Positions 16,004 to 24,505 of a DNA stretch of 36,535 bases are shown one piece after another. The number at the start of each line of letters is the position of its first letter. Position 1 is the first letter of the stretch. A program made the position numbers and the translations under genes. The stretch is from Bacillota bacterium (GTDB taxonomy: Bacteria; Bacillota; Clostridia; Lachnospirales; Lachnospiraceae), in NCBI GenBank assembly GCA_023450835.1, contig JAEXGM010000279.1, forward strand, positions 1-36,535. Reading direction: 5' to 3'. The notes beneath the pieces are model-generated. The model saw only the letters and a program-made list of their open reading frames with translations, did not search any database and was not told the DNA's origin.

Positions 16004-16936
16004 TTATTTTAGAGCTTTAACAATCGTATCAATATTCGCTTTTACGGTCAGGATGTAGGTTTCGGCACCGGAGTCTTTTCCACCCAGCGAATCGGAGTAA
16101 AGTTCTCCTCCAATATTGACATTGAACCCCTGTGCCTTTACTGCTGCCTGCAAGGCTTCAATGGTTTTAGGCGGTACGGAGGATTCTATAAATATTGCCT
16201 TTATTTTACGTTCGGTAATAAAATTGGCTAAACTGCTGACATCAGCGGTTCCGGCTTCGGCATCGGTACTAATCCCCTGTAATCCTTTTACTTCAAAACC
16301 ATAGGCTCTGCCAAAATAATTAAAGGCATCGTGGGCAGTTATCAGGACCCTTTGCTCTTTGGGAATTTCATTTACCTTATCTTTGATGTATGTATCCAGA
16401 TCATCTAATTCTGCCAGATACTTCTCAAGATTATTGGTATAATCCTCCGTATGGGCCGGATCTGCTTTAGATAACTTATCGGCTACAGTCTTAGCTGCAT
16501 CCTCCCATAAGGAAACATCGAACCAGATATGAGGATCGTGTATGGCAGTATCGCTCTCCCAGGATAACAAATCTTCTTCCTTAAGTCCGTCCTCGATGCA
16601 TATTACAGTGCTGCCCCTGTCCGTGAGAGATTCAAAAATTTCTCCCATTTTGCCTTCCAGATGCAGGCCGTTGTATACAACAACATCCGCATTTTGCATC
16701 AGGGTAACATCTCCGGCACTTGCCTGATACAGATGGGGATCAATACCAGGGCCCATCAGTCCGCTTACTGTAACATGATTCCCGCCGATAATTCCTGACA
16801 GGTCAGCAAGCATAGTAGTGGTTGCTACAATGTTTAAAGTATCTGAGGTATCTTTCGGTTCGGCTTTTTGGCAGCCGCCCAATATGAAAACTGTTATAAG
16901 ACTTAAAGCAAATAAAACTTTGAAATTTCTAAACAT
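16004..16936 (-). CDS. Metal-binding lipoprotein of ABC transporter (TroA-like)
   Basis: 310 residues from the ATG at 16936, which has GGAGGA upstream; the frame runs further upstream without a ribosome site. The lipobox FILGGC puts the lipidated Cys at 22. Predicted metal ligands are His68 (DPHLY), His136 (DPHIW), His202 (TAHDAFNYF) and Asp282 (YSDSLGG), matching the His3-Asp set of TroA rather than the His2-Glu-Asp set of PsaA. There is no His-rich loop as in ZnuA. It could deliver Mn, Zn or Fe; the sequence does not decide. First gene of the operon, with metal-regulator sites upstream. Confidence 0.93.
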   Translation of the reverse strand: MFRNFKVLFALSLITVFILGGCQKAEPKDTSDTLNIVATTTMLADLSGIIGGNHVTVSGLMGPGIDPHLYQASAGDVTLMQNADVVVYNGLHLEGKMGEIFESLTDRGSTVICIEDGLKEEDLLSWESDTAIHDPHIWFDVSLWEDAAKTVADKLSKADPAHTEDYTNNLEKYLAELDDLDTYIKDKVNEIPKEQRVLITAHDAFNYFGRAYGFEVKGLQGISTDAEAGTADVSSLANFITERKIKAIFIESSVPPKTIEALQAAVKAQGFNVNIGGELYSDSLGGKDSGAETYILTVKANIDTIVKALK

Positions 16937-17067
16937 ATAAATCCTCCATTCATTGAAATGATATAACTGTGACATTTGTTTATTGTTTACCAGTTGGTGT
17001 GAGCCACCCGGTTTATATAGTTCCTTTAAATAAATCCTCTTTATTGTGTGCCATAATAAAATTCAAT

Positions 17068-17087
17068 AATTTAGGTATGCCTAAATT
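17068..17087. promoter_or_regulatory. DtxR/MntR-type operator for the metal operon
   Basis: AATTTAGG-TATG-CCTAAATT is an 8-bp perfect inverted repeat with a 4-base centre. TTAGG/CCTAA half-sites are those of DtxR/IdeR/SirR-type metalloregulators. A further half-site, ACCTAAATT, follows at 17102-17110. It lies 131-150 bases upstream of the lipoprotein start, in the right place to repress the operon when metal is replete. Confidence 0.75.
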
Positions 17088-17119
17088 TTATTTAATTATA
17101 TACCTAAATTATATGAAAT

Positions 17120-17138
17120 GCAAGTGACTATCATTATC
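17120..17138. promoter_or_regulatory. Fur-like box
   Basis: Read on the minus strand the 19 bases are GATAATGATAGTCACTTGC, matching 15 of 19 positions of the classical Fur consensus. It could bind Fur, Zur or PerR. It sits beside the DtxR-type site, suggesting two metal sensors act on the same region. Confidence 0.5.
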
Positions 17139-17504
17139 AAAATTTAAAAATATTTTTTAATTAATATCAATAGTTAGAAGAAACTAAAAAAGTTTCATGC
17201 AACTAATATATTTCAGGATAATGAAAATGTGATAGAAGACGGAGGGAATTAAAATTACCTCAACTGTGAGAAGCATAGCTCTTTTTAATGACGATTAACA
17301 GGTTTTATGGTATTATTAATTCATGTCCTGGTTTTTTGTAATACAGATGATATAAAGGGGCGACTTGTAAAAATGTTTAAAAAGCACATATGTGGCTGTG
17401 ATTGTGAAGAGTATTTTGATAATTTTTTAACTCTTTAGAAGAAGATTTTCTTTTAAGCGAAGTTATAACTTTTGCAATCAAGGTACTACAGACGGAGGAG
17501 AAAC

Positions 17505-19889
17505 ATGGTAACATTTAAAGATAAACAGATTTTTATTGATGGAAAACCTATATTTTTATTATCTGGAGAAATGCATTATTTCCGCCAGCCAAAAGCAAAC
17601 TGGCAGCATTTAATTGATGAGGCAAAGGAAATGGGATTGAACTGTATTTCCTCCTATGTGCCCTGGATTCTTCATGAAGAAGAGGAAGGAGAATATTGCT
17701 TCGAAGATAATCTGGATTTGGGAGCGTTTATTGACCTGTGCCAGGAGAACGGCCTGCATTTCTTTGTAAGACCCGGTCCATACATTATGGCAGAGATTAA
17801 AAAAGAAGGAATTCCGTACTGGGTGGGAAAAAAGCATCCTGCAGCACTGCCGGTGGGCTTTGATGGAGAACAAAAACCCTGTAATACCATAGATTATCTG
17901 AATCCGGGATACTTGGCAGAATGCCGTAAATGGTACGGGAAAGTCATGGAAATTATTGTGCCCAGACTGCACTGCAATGGCGGAAACATTATAGGCGTAC
18001 AGCTTGATAATGAAATCGGTATGCTGAACTGGGTGACAAATCATCCTACTCTCAACGACAATGTACTGCGTATGATGGCAGAATATCTTGCTTCCAGGTA
18101 TAATAAAGAGGAACTGGAATCCCGTTATCCCTTCTGGAATCAGGATGAGGCTGGAGTATTTGCAGCCATGAGGTCTCCGAAAGAATCTTACACCCTGGAG
18201 TTTCACCGGGATTTTGGGAAATTCATGAGAGTTTATTACGCACGCTATGTGAAAGAATTGAAAACATATGCAGAAGAATGCGGTGTTCATGACACACCGT
18301 TTTTTATCAACATCCATGGAACCGGAGAAGCCAGAATCTTTGATTTTCCGCTTGGAATCAGCCAGCTGTATGAGGCTTATAACCAGGATGAGGGATTAAT
18401 CAGCGGTACGGATGTATATTTAGGCGAACCCACAGAAGGCAAATATCAGGACTTATATGTAATCAATGCAATGACAGATGCTATGAATAGAAAAGGGAAT
18501 CCTTTGACGTCTATCGAGTTTGAGTGCAGTGATGCACCCTACTGCTCTTTGAACGGAATGCGTTACCACCCAAGTGCCACTTCCCAGAAAATGCTGATGT
18601 GCCTTTCTCAGAATTCTCGTATGCTCAGCTTCTATGTGTTTAGCGGCGGTGAGAACTATCTGCTGCATCACCCGGAAGATGACGGAAACGCAAGAATAGC
18701 ATTTACCGGCCAACTTCATGGATTTAATGCACCGGTTCAGCCGGACGGAACCCACAACTACTCTTTCAGACATATTGCAGATACGGCAAAGTCCATTCAT
18801 GCTTTAAATCAATTGATCGGCTCTTCCAAACAGGTGCTGGATGCTGTGAGTATGGCATTTATTCCTGATTATTTTCTTACAGAAGCAGTTTATCCGGAAT
18901 CAGAGAAAATGCAGGAATTATTCCGGAATTTGAAGAGACTGCGCTGTGCAGGGCAGATTGACAATATCGGACGAGCACTGCTGGGACATCATATCAGTTT
19001 TGATGCCGCTGATATTCAGCACGATGTGATTGAACAGAGTAAGGCGCTGGTAGTTCTTTCTGCCAGATATATGGCAGCCGATATCCAACAGAAACTGGTT
19101 GATTTTGCAGAAAAAGGCGGAAAGCTGATACTATATGGAGAGGTACCTGAATATGATATGGAAGCTGTCCCATGTACGATTCTAAAGGATGCTTTGGGAT
19201 TGAAAGAGCCTCAGTATATTGAAAGCTCCCAGCCGGTATATTTTCTTTCCATGCAGGCCTGCGGCGAGCTGGCTGGTGCTGCTCCCATGCAGTGCGGACA
19301 GTTTGCACAGGTATTTCCCAAGGATGATTCCGCAATATTGGAAGTATACGGAAGCGGCAAAATGTGCGGAATGGTGAAATCAGTCGGAAGGGGAACAATC
19401 TGTGCCATTACCGGTGACTATCCTGCCGAGATGCGGTTCTGGGGAAAAGTATTTGATATCCTTGGCATCCACGCCGGACTTTCAGCAGAATATTACCGTC
19501 AGGGAATCTACCTTGCACAGACGGAATCGGAGGATGGACAAAAGCTTGTATATATCATGAATTTAGACTATGTAGATAAGGATATTGCAATAAAAATAAA
19601 TGGGGAATCTCTGTTTGAGAACTTCCTGCTAGGGGATAAAAAATCTTTTATTTTACCGGTAAATGTTAAGACTCCCGCTGCAACAGTAGTAAAATCTACA
19701 GCAGAGATTACGGGTATGGATGATAACAGTATCACTTTCAGGCTTAGTCAGTCTGCGGATAGAATTTATCTCTCTACAGACAAAACGGTGGTTCCTGGGG
19801 AAGATTATGAAGTCGGCCGGGAAGAAGGACTTACCCTTATTCAGGCTGTAAGAAAAGGGAAGCAGGAGATTTGTGTAAGATTTGCATAA
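17505..19889 (+). CDS. GH35 beta-galactosidase family protein
   Basis: 794 residues from the ATG at 17505, set by GGAGGAG just upstream. No signal peptide. The GH35 catalytic barrel begins at FLLSGEMHYFRQPKANWQHL (about 17-36) and contains the signature RPGPYIMAEIKKEGIPYW. Predicted acid/base is Glu170 (GVQLDNEIG) and nucleophile Glu338 (SIEFECSD). Residues about 500-600 resemble a glutamine-amidotransferase-like fold found in several galactosidases, followed by beta-rich C-terminal domains. It likely removes terminal beta-galactosyl (or related) residues from plant oligosaccharides such as galactosylated xyloglucan pieces. No transporter lies beside it. Confidence 0.9.
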   Translation: MVTFKDKQIFIDGKPIFLLSGEMHYFRQPKANWQHLIDEAKEMGLNCISSYVPWILHEEEEGEYCFEDNLDLGAFIDLCQENGLHFFVRPGPYIMAEIKKEGIPYWVGKKHPAALPVGFDGEQKPCNTIDYLNPGYLAECRKWYGKVMEIIVPRLHCNGGNIIGVQLDNEIGMLNWVTNHPTLNDNVLRMMAEYLASRYNKEELESRYPFWNQDEAGVFAAMRSPKESYTLEFHRDFGKFMRVYYARYVKELKTYAEECGVHDTPFFINIHGTGEARIFDFPLGISQLYEAYNQDEGLISGTDVYLGEPTEGKYQDLYVINAMTDAMNRKGNPLTSIEFECSDAPYCSLNGMRYHPSATSQKMLMCLSQNSRMLSFYVFSGGENYLLHHPEDDGNARIAFTGQLHGFNAPVQPDGTHNYSFRHIADTAKSIHALNQLIGSSKQVLDAVSMAFIPDYFLTEAVYPESEKMQELFRNLKRLRCAGQIDNIGRALLGHHISFDAADIQHDVIEQSKALVVLSARYMAADIQQKLVDFAEKGGKLILYGEVPEYDMEAVPCTILKDALGLKEPQYIESSQPVYFLSMQACGELAGAAPMQCGQFAQVFPKDDSAILEVYGSGKMCGMVKSVGRGTICAITGDYPAEMRFWGKVFDILGIHAGLSAEYYRQGIYLAQTESEDGQKLVYIMNLDYVDKDIAIKINGESLFENFLLGDKKSFILPVNVKTPAATVVKSTAEITGMDDNSITFRLSQSADRIYLSTDKTVVPGEDYEVGREEGLTLIQAVRKGKQEICVRFA

Positions 19890-19952
19890 GTAATTGCAGT
19901 ATAGGAAAAAGCTTTGAAATACAAAAGATAATTTGAGAATGGGAAAATAGGG

Positions 19953-20615
19953 ATGATGATACTTTTAAACGATGAGAGAATTGCTAAAATAACTTGTGTT
20001 GATAACAAGGAAAAAATAATATCATTAAGGCAAATTCATGAGAAAATTTTAATAGATGAGACAAAAAGCCAAATAGGCAGTAAGTCGGATTTATTTTGCT
20101 ATGCCAGAGAATCAGTTGTCAAAAAATTAATTGACGCTGCGGATTATCTTCCCTGTGGTTACAAGTTTGTAATTAAAGAAGCATATAGACCTCTGTCCCT
20201 GCAAAGAGGATTTTTTGAAGAAGCCTTTATGTATTATAAAACTCAGCATCCGCTAAAAAATGACGATGAAATTTATAGATTGGCATGCCAATATGTAGCA
20301 CCGGTTAAAGTAGCCGGACATCCGACGGGTGGGGCAATAGACATAACTTTGAGCAAGGATGGAGTTGAATTGGATATGGGCTCGGAGTTTAATGAAGCAC
20401 CGATTGAACCGGAAAATCTTTCACATCTGCATTCTGCCTATATAAATGATCTTGCTAAAGCAAACCGAAAAATACTTATCGATTGCATGGAAAAGGCGGG
20501 ATTTGCAAATTATCCGGCTGAATGGTGGCATTGGTCATATGGGGATTGTTATTGGGCTTTCCTAAACAACTGTGATGCTTTATATTCGGCAACTGATGAG
20601 AATGAAATAATATAA
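19953..20615 (+). CDS. D-alanyl-D-alanine dipeptidase (VanX family, M15D)
   Basis: 220 residues. The zinc site is visible: His123 and Asp130 in AGHPTGGAIDITL and His193 in EWWHWSYGD, with Glu190 as the catalytic base; the upstream EAYRP (76-80) carries the conserved Arg. All key residues are intact. The family cleaves D-Ala-D-Ala. Without vanH/vanA neighbours a role in peptidoglycan recycling is more likely than vancomycin resistance. The start is one of two adjacent ATG codons (19953, 19956), weakly preceded by AGGG. Confidence 0.92.
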   Translation: MMILLNDERIAKITCVDNKEKIISLRQIHEKILIDETKSQIGSKSDLFCYARESVVKKLIDAADYLPCGYKFVIKEAYRPLSLQRGFFEEAFMYYKTQHPLKNDDEIYRLACQYVAPVKVAGHPTGGAIDITLSKDGVELDMGSEFNEAPIEPENLSHLHSAYINDLAKANRKILIDCMEKAGFANYPAEWWHWSYGDCYWAFLNNCDALYSATDENEII

Positions 20616-20650
20616 ATAACATATTTAGATATGGGATTAAAAGATTAGTC

Positions 20651-20687
20651 GCCGCCAGGGCCTTATTAGGTCAGGCGGCATCTTTTT
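20651..20687. terminator. Hairpin terminator after the dipeptidase gene
   Basis: GCCGCC (20651-20656) pairs with GGCGGC (20674-20679), with an inner GGCC/GGTC pairing. ATCTTTTTT follows. It lies between convergent dipeptidase and MerR genes. Confidence 0.85.
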
Positions 20688-20738
20688 TGTCTCCTTAAGG
20701 CATGAGGTCTGGCCATAATGTGATGCCTTTGTTTTGAT

Positions 20739-21137
20739 TTAATCCTCAACATTAATCAGGTTACTATTATACTTAACTCTTCCTTCAAGTACATCATCAT
20801 AGAATTGTTGTTTATTATCAATGAAATCAATACATCCGTTCAATTCTGATATTTTAATAATTAAAGCAGCTTTTTGCTTATCTAACATAACCTTGCGTTC
20901 AGGGATAGTTGATTTTCCCTTTAGACAAAGGCTAAGATAGATTTTCATATCTTGAATACTCATACCGCAATTTTTAAGACAGGATAGACTGTTCAGCCAA
21001 TTAATATCTCTGTCATCAAAAATTCTATAGTTATTCTTATCTCTTTTCACATTTGGAACTAAGCCTTCATTGCAATAAAATTTTAGTGTTTCGTATGTCA
21101 TGCCTACTTTTTGGCATACCTCTTTCATGGAATACAT
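20739..21137 (-). CDS. MerR-family regulator, NmlR/AdhR-like
   Basis: 132 residues. The N-terminal MYSMKEVCQKVGMTYETLKF with YCNEGLVPNVKRDKNNYRIF is a MerR winged helix-turn-helix; a coiled coil follows at about 80-120. Cys53 in LSCLKNCGMS aligns with the conserved single Cys of NmlR/AdhR-type regulators that sense aldehydes or reactive electrophiles; Cys57 lies nearby. GGAGGA lies 7 bases before the ATG. Divergent from an aldo/keto reductase whose promoter has the 19-base spacer typical of MerR targets, so it is very probably that gene's activator. Confidence 0.92.
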   Translation of the reverse strand: MYSMKEVCQKVGMTYETLKFYCNEGLVPNVKRDKNNYRIFDDRDINWLNSLSCLKNCGMSIQDMKIYLSLCLKGKSTIPERKVMLDKQKAALIIKISELNGCIDFIDNKQQFYDDVLEGRVKYNSNLINVED

Positions 21138-21166
21138 AAGATTTTCCTCCTAAAGGCGTTTATATA

Positions 21167-21197
21167 TTGACCGGTAGTAACAACCGGGAATTATAAT
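21167..21197 (+). promoter_or_regulatory. MerR-type promoter (19-base spacer) of the aldo/keto reductase
   Basis: TTGACC (21167-21172) and a perfect TATAAT (21192-21197) are separated by 19 bases, the overlong spacer that MerR-family activators correct by twisting DNA. Within it CCGGTAGTAACAACCGG (21171-21187) is a near-perfect inverted repeat (7 of 8 pairs plus a centre base). It lies between the MerR gene and the reductase. Confidence 0.92.
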
Positions 21198-21242
21198 CTT
21201 ATTGTACGATAAAATAGATTGTGAATCAAGGAGGGATTTAGA

Positions 21243-22103
21243 ATGGAACATGTAACCTTAAATAATGGAGTAAAAATGCCACTGTTAGGATATGGAGTTT
21301 ATCAGGTGTCCAAAGAAGAATGTGAAAATTGTGTATTGGATGCAATTAAGGTGGGCTATCGTTTGATTGATACGGCACAAGCTTACTTTAATGAATCGGC
21401 AGTTGGAAATGCTGTTCAGAAATGCGGTATACCTCGTGAAGATTTATTTCTTACCACTAAAGTATGGGTTGATAATTACGGGTATGAAAAGACAAAAAAA
21501 TCCGTTTTAGAATCTATGGAAAAACTAAAAACGGATTACTTGGATCTACTTTTGCTTCATCAGCCTTTTAGTGATTATTATGGCTCTTATCATGCCTTAG
21601 AAGAAATGTATAAGGAAGGGAAAATAAGAGCAATTGGTGTGAGCAATTTCTATCCTGACAGACTGTCTGATATCTGCGCTTTTAACGAGATCACTCCACA
21701 AATCAATCAAGTGGAAACTAATCCATTGAACCAACAAATAAAGGCTCAGGAGAATATGATCAAGAACAAGGTACAAATTGAAGCATGGGCTCCCTTTGGT
21801 GAGGGAAGAAACAATATGTTTACTAATCCTGTTTTGGAGCAGATAGGGGAAAAATACAAGAAAACAGTCGCTCAAGTTATTTTGAGATGGTTAGTTCAGA
21901 GGAAGGTTGTTGCCTTAGCAAAATCCACACGTATAGAAAGAATGAAGGAAAATCTTGATATATTTGATTTTGAATTGACAAAAGAAGATATGGATGCAAT
22001 TATGACACTGGACACTGGAAGTAGTTTATTCTTTTCACATCAAGAAGCAAGTACGATTGATTTATTCGTGGACCTTATTAATAAAAGACGGAATATTCAA
22101 TAG
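21243..22103 (+). CDS. Aldo/keto reductase (2,5-diketo-gluconate reductase-like)
   Basis: 286 residues with an intact catalytic tetrad: Asp43 and Tyr48 (LIDTAQAY), Lys73 (LTTKVW) and His106 (LLLHQP). IGVSNFYPDRL, QINQVETNP and ALAKSTRIERMKENLDIFDFELT complete the NADPH-dependent AKR fold of the YvgN/DkgA group, which reduces methylglyoxal and other aldehydes. AAGGAGGG lies upstream of the ATG. Under a MerR-type promoter and followed by a flavin reductase gene, it fits a carbonyl-stress response. Confidence 0.95.
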   Translation: MEHVTLNNGVKMPLLGYGVYQVSKEECENCVLDAIKVGYRLIDTAQAYFNESAVGNAVQKCGIPREDLFLTTKVWVDNYGYEKTKKSVLESMEKLKTDYLDLLLLHQPFSDYYGSYHALEEMYKEGKIRAIGVSNFYPDRLSDICAFNEITPQINQVETNPLNQQIKAQENMIKNKVQIEAWAPFGEGRNNMFTNPVLEQIGEKYKKTVAQVILRWLVQRKVVALAKSTRIERMKENLDIFDFELTKEDMDAIMTLDTGSSLFFSHQEASTIDLFVDLINKRRNIQ

Positions 22104-22219
22104 GACCCCCAGATTACACTATCACACCGGATGGGTTCGAAACCATGGCAAAGAACGTAGTGGATACTGAGGTTACAATAAGCCAGGAGGGAAAAGGAAA
22201 TGAAAGTATTATTAATTAA
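22104..22219 (+). other. Possible gene remnant between AKR and flavin reductase
   Basis: A frame without a start codon of its own reads PPDYTITPDGFETMAKNVVD and onward to a stop at 22217-22219, overlapping the start of the next gene. It looks like the C-terminus of a lost protein left by a deletion. The family is not recognised and chance cannot be excluded. Confidence 0.25.
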
Positions 22220-22816
22220 TGGCAGTCCAAATATGAAAGGATGTACCTATACAGCATTAACAGAAGTTGAAAAACTTTAAATGAAGCAGGTGTCGATACT
22301 GAAATCATTCATGTTGGAAATAAAGATCTTCGCGGATGCATTGGATGCCGTCAATGTAAGAAGAATGAAAAATGTGTATTTAATGATTTAGTTAATGAAG
22401 TTGCACCTGAATTTGAAGAGTGTGATGGAATCGTTATTGGTTCGCCGGTATATTTTGCTTCGGCAAACGGAACTCTTGTTTCATTTATTGACCGATTATT
22501 TTATAGCGTTCCATTTGATAAAACAATGAAGGTTGGTGCAGCAGTCGTTTCAGCAAGAAGAGGAGGGGCTTCAGCAACCTTTGATGAAATTAATAAATAT
22601 TTTACGATTTCAGGCATGCCGGTTGTTTCTAGTCAATACTGGAACAGTGTTCATGGATATACTCCGGATGATGTCAGAAAAGATGAAGAAGGATTGCAGA
22701 CAATGCGTACGTTGGGTAAAAATATGGCATTTTTAATCAAGAGTATTTCCTTAGGAAAAGAAAAGTTCGGCTTACCGGAAAAAGAAACAAGGGTTGGGAC
22801 AAATTTTATTCAATAA
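22200..22816 (+). pseudogene. NAD(P)H-dependent FMN reductase/flavodoxin-like, one frameshift
   Basis: Starts MKVLLINGSPNMKGCTYTAL, the FMN-phosphate loop of flavodoxin-like reductases, then stops at 22278-22280 after 26 codons. In another frame the protein continues exactly as expected: LNEAGVDTEIIHVGNKDLRG, CIGCRQCKKNEKC (Cys cluster of the Fe-S flavoprotein-like group), GSPVYFASANGTLVSFIDRLFY, to the stop at 22814. Restoring one A in the run of five As at 22270-22274 would repair it. Possible explanations: a recent loss, a homopolymer sequencing error, or slippage. AGGAGGG precedes the ATG. Likely co-transcribed with the upstream AKR. Confidence 0.88.
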
Positions 22817-22827
22817 GGGAATCAGAG

Positions 22828-22855
22828 AGCCATCACGCCAATGTGATGGCTTTGC
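22828..22855. terminator. Hairpin overlapping the 3' end of the TetR gene
   Basis: AGCCATCAC (22828-22836) pairs perfectly with GTGATGGCT (22843-22851). Only 16 bases separate the convergent stops; the right arm lies inside the TetR coding end, an economical shared terminator. Confidence 0.7.
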
Positions 22856-23393
22856 TCATGTTCAGCGTATTGATAAAACCTGCCATTTCATCATCACTTT
22901 CTACCATACCATTTTTGGCCCACTCAATTAGAACCTTATAGAGGCCTCCTACTATAAATTCTGCAAGGTACTTTTGTTTTGCGGGGGAAGATGGGTTTTC
23001 ACATACAATATTTTTAGAAAAGGCATGGAAGAATTCAATACTGCTTTCGAAGATTAAATTAGTCAAATTAGAATGAATTAAATTCACAATTAATTTTTCC
23101 TGGTTTCTAAAGCATGCAAAATAGAAGCATGCACTCTCGTAATAATTAAATTTTTTGCAGGATATTTGCTTAGAACAGCCTTCTAAGTATTCCATCAGGT
23201 AAAGCATAATAACCTCCTCCAGCCGGCTATAATTTCTGTAAAAGGCCATACGTGACACGCCGGCCTTTTTGGTTAATTCAGTGATAGAAATTTCTTTGAA
23301 ACTCTTCTGCTCCATTAAAATCATAAGTGCCGTAAAAATACTTTCTTTTGCTATCTGATTCTGCAGGATGTTATTTTTATTTTTCATTGACAA
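22833..23393 (-). CDS. TetR-family regulator
   Basis: 186 residues. Residues about 12-60 form the TetR helix-turn-helix (SIFTALMILMEQKSFKEISI, then ELTKKAGVSRMAFYRNYSRLEEVI); the rest is helical. Two starts are possible: TTG at 23393 (5 bases after GGAGG) or ATG at 23387 (11 bases). It is divergent from a nitroreductase at 23533; the promoters overlap and operator-like repeats (GACGTT/AACGTC) lie between, so it is likely that gene's repressor and its own. Confidence 0.9.
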   Translation of the reverse strand: MSMKNKNNILQNQIAKESIFTALMILMEQKSFKEISITELTKKAGVSRMAFYRNYSRLEEVIMLYLMEYLEGCSKQISCKKFNYYESACFYFACFRNQEKLIVNLIHSNLTNLIFESSIEFFHAFSKNIVCENPSSPAKQKYLAEFIVGGLYKVLIEWAKNGMVESDDEMAGFINTLNMSKAITLA

Positions 23394-23428
23394 ATAGTCC
23401 TCCTTTGTAACGTCAGGTACAATTCCTC

Positions 23429-23457
23429 TTGAATTTTATTAATTTAAGTATTATTAT
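23429..23457 (+). promoter_or_regulatory. Nitroreductase promoter
   Basis: TTGAAT (23429-23434), a 17-base spacer and TATTAT (23452-23457), reading toward the nitroreductase at 23533. Its -10 overlaps the -10 of the opposing TetR promoter. Confidence 0.65.
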
Positions 23458-23481
23458 ACAGTCAAGACGTTACAAACGCAA
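23453..23481 (-). promoter_or_regulatory. TetR promoter, overlapping the divergent one
   Basis: On the minus strand TTGCGT (23476-23481), a 17-base spacer and perfect TATAAT (23453-23458). It shares five bases of the -10 with the opposite promoter, so the two compete for polymerase. Confidence 0.6.
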
Positions 23482-23485
23482 CGTC
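23466..23485. promoter_or_regulatory. Probable TetR operator
   Basis: GACGTT-N8-AACGTC is a symmetric site, overlapping the TetR -35 and lying just after the nitroreductase -10. A related half-site, TTTGTAACGTC, sits at 23404-23414 over the TetR ribosome site and is the exact reverse complement of 23466-23476. Confidence 0.65.
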
Positions 23486-23532
23486 AAAACTTGAAGTAAG
23501 AGCAAGAATATGAAATAAATTCGGAGGTAATT

Positions 23533-24246
23533 ATGCGCAGTGCTATAGAAAATAGAATTTCAAGGAGAAAATTTGAAAGCGAGCCGATTACAGCTCAGGA
23601 AAAGGGAAGAATCATTTCTATTGTTAATGAATTAAATAAAACATCCGGTTTAACGATGGAATTTCTGGAGGATGGGAGCGCTGCTTTTCAGAAATTAAGA
23701 AAGAGCTATGGATTATTCGTAAACGTCCGTTCCGTCATATTGATGAAAGGAAAAAAAGAGGACAAAAATGTCAAGGAGAAGGTTGGATATTACGGAGAAG
23801 ATCTGGTGCTTGCCATAACTGATTTGAATTTGGGAACCTGCTGGGTCGGAGGCACCTTTGATAAGGACGAGTTAGCTGTTGATGACCATGAGGAATTGGC
23901 CTGTGTTGTTTTAGTGGGGAAAGTGGCAGAGTCTTCTTTAAAAGAAAAAATGATGCGGTCAGTTACACATAGAAAAGTAAAGAAAATGGAAGAAAGAATC
24001 GTAAGCGACCAGCCTTTGCCTCAATGGGTACAAGAAGGAATGAAAGCTGTATTACTTGCTCCGAGTGCTAAAAATACGCAAAAAGCAATGTTTAAGTATG
24101 AAAACAACATCTTAAGTGCACAAATTGCAGATGACTATTCAATGGACCTGATTGATTTAGGTATTGCAAAGAAGCATTTTGAGATAGGGGCAGGAGGTAA
24201 CTTTGAATTGGGAAACGGAGGTATCTTTCATTTATTTGAACAGTAA
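23533..24246 (+). CDS. TM1586-type nitroreductase
   Basis: 237 residues, a nitroreductase fold of the TM1586 group (two fused half-domains). ENRISRRKFESEPIT at the start, then YYGEDLVLAITDLNLGTCWVGGTFDKDEL and AVLLAPSAKNTQKAMFKYEN, where the LAPSAKNTQ segment is the FMN-site motif. The C-terminal DLIDLGIAKKHFEIGAGG matches the same group. CGGAGG lies upstream of the ATG. Divergent from a TetR regulator. Physiological substrate unknown. Confidence 0.9.
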   Translation: MRSAIENRISRRKFESEPITAQEKGRIISIVNELNKTSGLTMEFLEDGSAAFQKLRKSYGLFVNVRSVILMKGKKEDKNVKEKVGYYGEDLVLAITDLNLGTCWVGGTFDKDELAVDDHEELACVVLVGKVAESSLKEKMMRSVTHRKVKKMEERIVSDQPLPQWVQEGMKAVLLAPSAKNTQKAMFKYENNILSAQIADDYSMDLIDLGIAKKHFEIGAGGNFELGNGGIFHLFEQ

Positions 24247-24264
24247 GCACCGGCACCTTTCTGA

Positions 24265-24426
24265 CTGTTCGAGCCATATGAAATCCGTCACGTGGAAGGA
24301 GTGCCTGAAAGGCTGATAAAATCAAGAGTTAAGGTGGTGAAGTGCTCACCTTCATTCACTGCCATGTCCATGCCCTTAACCGATGGTTCCCAATGGGAAT
24401 CTCAAAATGGACCCTGCGGAACCTGA
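24265..24426 (+). other. Possible coding remnant after the nitroreductase
   Basis: A start-less frame reads LFEPYEIRHVEGVPERLIKS and onward for about 53 codons to a stop at 24424. Composition looks protein-like but no family is recognised. Possibly the tail of a deleted gene. Confidence 0.2.
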
Positions 24427-24442
24427 AGTGTTCCGCAGGGTC
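24410..24442. terminator. Strong bidirectional hairpin
   Basis: A perfect 13-bp stem, GACCCTGCGGAAC (24410-24422) with GTTCCGCAGGGTC (24430-24442), has a 7-base loop between convergent nitroreductase and MFS genes. Confidence 0.8.
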
Positions 24443-24505
24443 TTAATTTGTCCCTTCTACTTAATTATATTATCCATAGGAATGTTGGTATTTCATTTGA
24501 ATGTA

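Larger units (their letters stand above)
16937..17504. other. Divergent region between metal operon and GH35 gene
   Basis: 568 bases. It holds the two regulator sites listed at 17068-17087 and 17120-17138 and a second half-degenerate CCTAAATT site at 17103-17110. A 21-codon frame at 17373-17438 is noted but not called. I see nothing else recognisable. Confidence 0.6.

Noticed and set aside
17373..17438. 21-codon frame with GCDC motif upstream of the GH35 gene
   Set aside because: Very short, ribosome site far (AAGGGG about 13 bases away), no recognised family.
19953..20615. Vancomycin-resistance role for the VanX-like dipeptidase
   Set aside because: No vanH, vanA or vanRS-like genes nearby; housekeeping or recycling role is more likely.
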